NCBI GenBank assembly: GCA_000024525.1
Contig: CP001769.1
Coordinates: forward strand, 2,156,001 to 2,220,000
DNA length: 64,000 nucleotides
Direction: 5' to 3'
From: Spirosoma linguale DSM 74
GTDB lineage: Bacteria > Bacteroidota > Bacteroidia > Cytophagales > Spirosomataceae
Part shown: positions 63,008 through 64,000 of the stretch, piece after piece
Numbering within the stretch: the stretch's first letter is position 1
Layout: every line of letters begins with the position of its first letter
Position numbers and translations under genes: made by a program
The notes under the pieces: generated by a model
What the model was told of the DNA's origin: nothing
What the model saw: only the letters and a program-made list of their open reading frames with translations
Databases searched by the model: none

Positions 63008-63784
63008 TTAACTCTCAAGCCAGTGTTTAAACGCACCGGCTTTTTCTTTGCTGACCAATAACTCCACCGATTCATTCGGCGACTTTAATACAACCAGTAG
63101 TTTGCTGTTGTCGAGAGGCCGATAGCTCGCTACCGCATTCAGGTGAACGAGGCACTGGCGATTGGCGCGGAAGAAACAGGAGGGGTCAACTACTTCTTCC
63201 AGCTCATCCAGGGTTTTGTAATCGGTTATTAGTTTTTTTCCTTCGGTGGTGAACAGGTAGATCAGTTCATTGCGCAGGAAATACGCAATCTGTTCCTGAG
63301 GAACGGTAACGATTTGCCGGAGATGGTGCCCCGAGAACCGGCGTTTGTATTGGGGAGCTGTAGCGGGAGATGCCATGTGGGCCAGAAGCTGCCGAAACTG
63401 GTCGCTAAAGTCCGAAACGCCATTGGCGGCCCACCGGTGATATTTGGTCAATGCCTGCCGAAGCTCTTCAGGATCGATGGGTTTGAGCAGGTAGTCTATG
63501 CTGTTCAGTTTAAAGGCCCGTATAGCGTATTCATCGTAAGCGGTTGTGAAAATTACGGGGGCAGTCAAACCAACCTGCCCAAAGGCATCGAAGCTAACCC
63601 CATCCGATAGCTGAATATCGGCAATAACAAGGTCGGGGGTGGGTTTGCCCACTGCAAAATACGCACAAATGTGCTGAACGCTGGTCAATGGCCCATCAAT
63701 GACGGCTTCCGGCTCCAGCTGGCTCACCAGTTTGTGGAGTTGCCGGGCAATCAGGGGCTCGTCTTCAATCAGCAGAATAGTCAT
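63008..63784 (-). CDS. LytTR-family response regulator
   Basis: 258 residues. Receiver domain with acidic pocket EDE (7-9), Asp56 in LVIADIQ, Thr in FTTAYDEYA and Lys in LLKPID; linker; LytTR domain (about 155-256; EQIAYFLRNELIYLF, FFRANRQCLVHL). ATG 63784 starts the receiver fold directly. Preceded by the end of a LytS-type kinase 28 bp upstream, so probably a two-gene operon. Confidence 0.93.
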   Translation of the reverse strand: MTILLIEDEPLIARQLHKLVSQLEPEAVIDGPLTSVQHICAYFAVGKPTPDLVIADIQLSDGVSFDAFGQVGLTAPVIFTTAYDEYAIRAFKLNSIDYLLKPIDPEELRQALTKYHRWAANGVSDFSDQFRQLLAHMASPATAPQYKRRFSGHHLRQIVTVPQEQIAYFLRNELIYLFTTEGKKLITDYKTLDELEEVVDPSCFFRANRQCLVHLNAVASYRPLDNSKLLVVLKSPNESVELLVSKEKAGAFKHWLES

Positions 63785-63812
63785 GAATGGGTAGATTTTA
63801 ACGGGATTAGGG

Positions 63813-64000
63813 CTACTTGTCAACGGCTAAAAGGGGCAGTCGAACCTGAAAACGGGCATCCGTTGCAATGACCTCAACCGGCTTCTTGCTTAGAAAACTA
63901 TACAGCAACGTCAGGTTTTCCAACCCTTGCCGGTTCGACGTTTCGACCTGTCGCTTACGCTGAAGCGGGTTCGTTACGGACAGGTAGCCGTCATGCGTGC
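63813..64000 (-). CDS. LytS-type sensor histidine kinase, C-terminal end only
   Basis: The frame enters from the right edge and ends at TAG (63813-63815). The 62 visible residues (VTNPLQRKRQ, NRQGLENLTLLYSFLS, ARFQVRLPLL) match the ATP-lid and last strands of His_kinase domains such as the one at 4378. The phospho-acceptor part lies outside the window. It is upstream of the LytTR regulator in the same direction and is its likely partner. Confidence 0.8.
   Translation of the reverse strand, partial: THDGYLSVTNPLQRKRQVETSNRQGLENLTLLYSFLSKKPVEVIATDARFQVRLPLLAVDK

Overview
The window looks like a chromosomal segment of a Bacteroidota bacterium of the Cytophagales/Spirosoma type. This is inferred from gene content, not from a marker gene. 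The pointers are several LytS-type kinases with LytTR regulators, an MlaEFD set, a bifunctional rhamnulose-phosphate aldolase/dehydrogenase, head-GIN (DUF2807) and DUF4386 proteins, TAnnTTTG-type promoter boxes, few Shine-Dalgarno sequences, and many small secreted beta-barrels and lipoproteins. I saw no rRNA, tRNA, CRISPR array or phage module.

Layout. 1-12.8 kb holds histidine genes (hisG, cut by the window edge; hisD; and, 9.6 kb away, hisC). Between them lie a class V aminotransferase, peptide deformylase, a GNAT, three LytS-type kinases (one degenerate and frameshifted), a LytTR regulator and small envelope proteins. 12.9-19.1 kb holds a beta-barrel protein, a RecB/AddA-like helicase whose nuclease motif is destroyed, a PAP2 phosphatase and metF. 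19.2-28.8 kb is an L-rhamnose locus: a rhaT transporter, aldolase-dehydrogenase, isomerase, kinase, GH105 hydrolase, mutarotase and a sialidase-like propeller. A REP-associated tyrosine transposase with paired hairpins interrupts it. 29-39.2 kb carries a GIN-domain lipoprotein, mlaD-mlaF-mlaE, a CvfB-like RNA-binding protein, a lytic transglycosylase, two serine hydrolases and an FMN-dependent hydroxy-acid oxidase.

39.3-45.3 kb is an AT-rich island that reads as an integron cassette array without an integrase (a CALIN). It has single-gene modules separated by attC-like sites (RYYYAAC...GTTRRRY with a conserved centre). One attC is split by an IS110-family element. The long non-coding left end of that element contains a 10-nt match to its attC target flank and a 9-nt match to its own right end, which is what a bridge RNA with target and donor guides would show. 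A short motif around GACAGGA..ACGCCCC is scattered through the same 6 kb. This is the most interesting part of the window.

45.4-50 kb contains a nitric-oxide stress cluster (Rrf2/NsrR-like regulator, RIC di-iron repair protein and two polytopic haem-copper/NnrS-like proteins). 50-55.3 kb contains an oxidative sugar module (IlvD/Edd dehydratase, PQQ-type sugar dehydrogenase, SDR) and a DMT exporter. 55.4-64 kb contains a leucine-rich-repeat protein, two tandem paralogous M16 proteases, and a LytTR regulator with the tail of its kinase. Many intergenic gaps hold long inverted repeats. Some are plain bidirectional terminators; others form a family of purine-rich, short-period hairpins.
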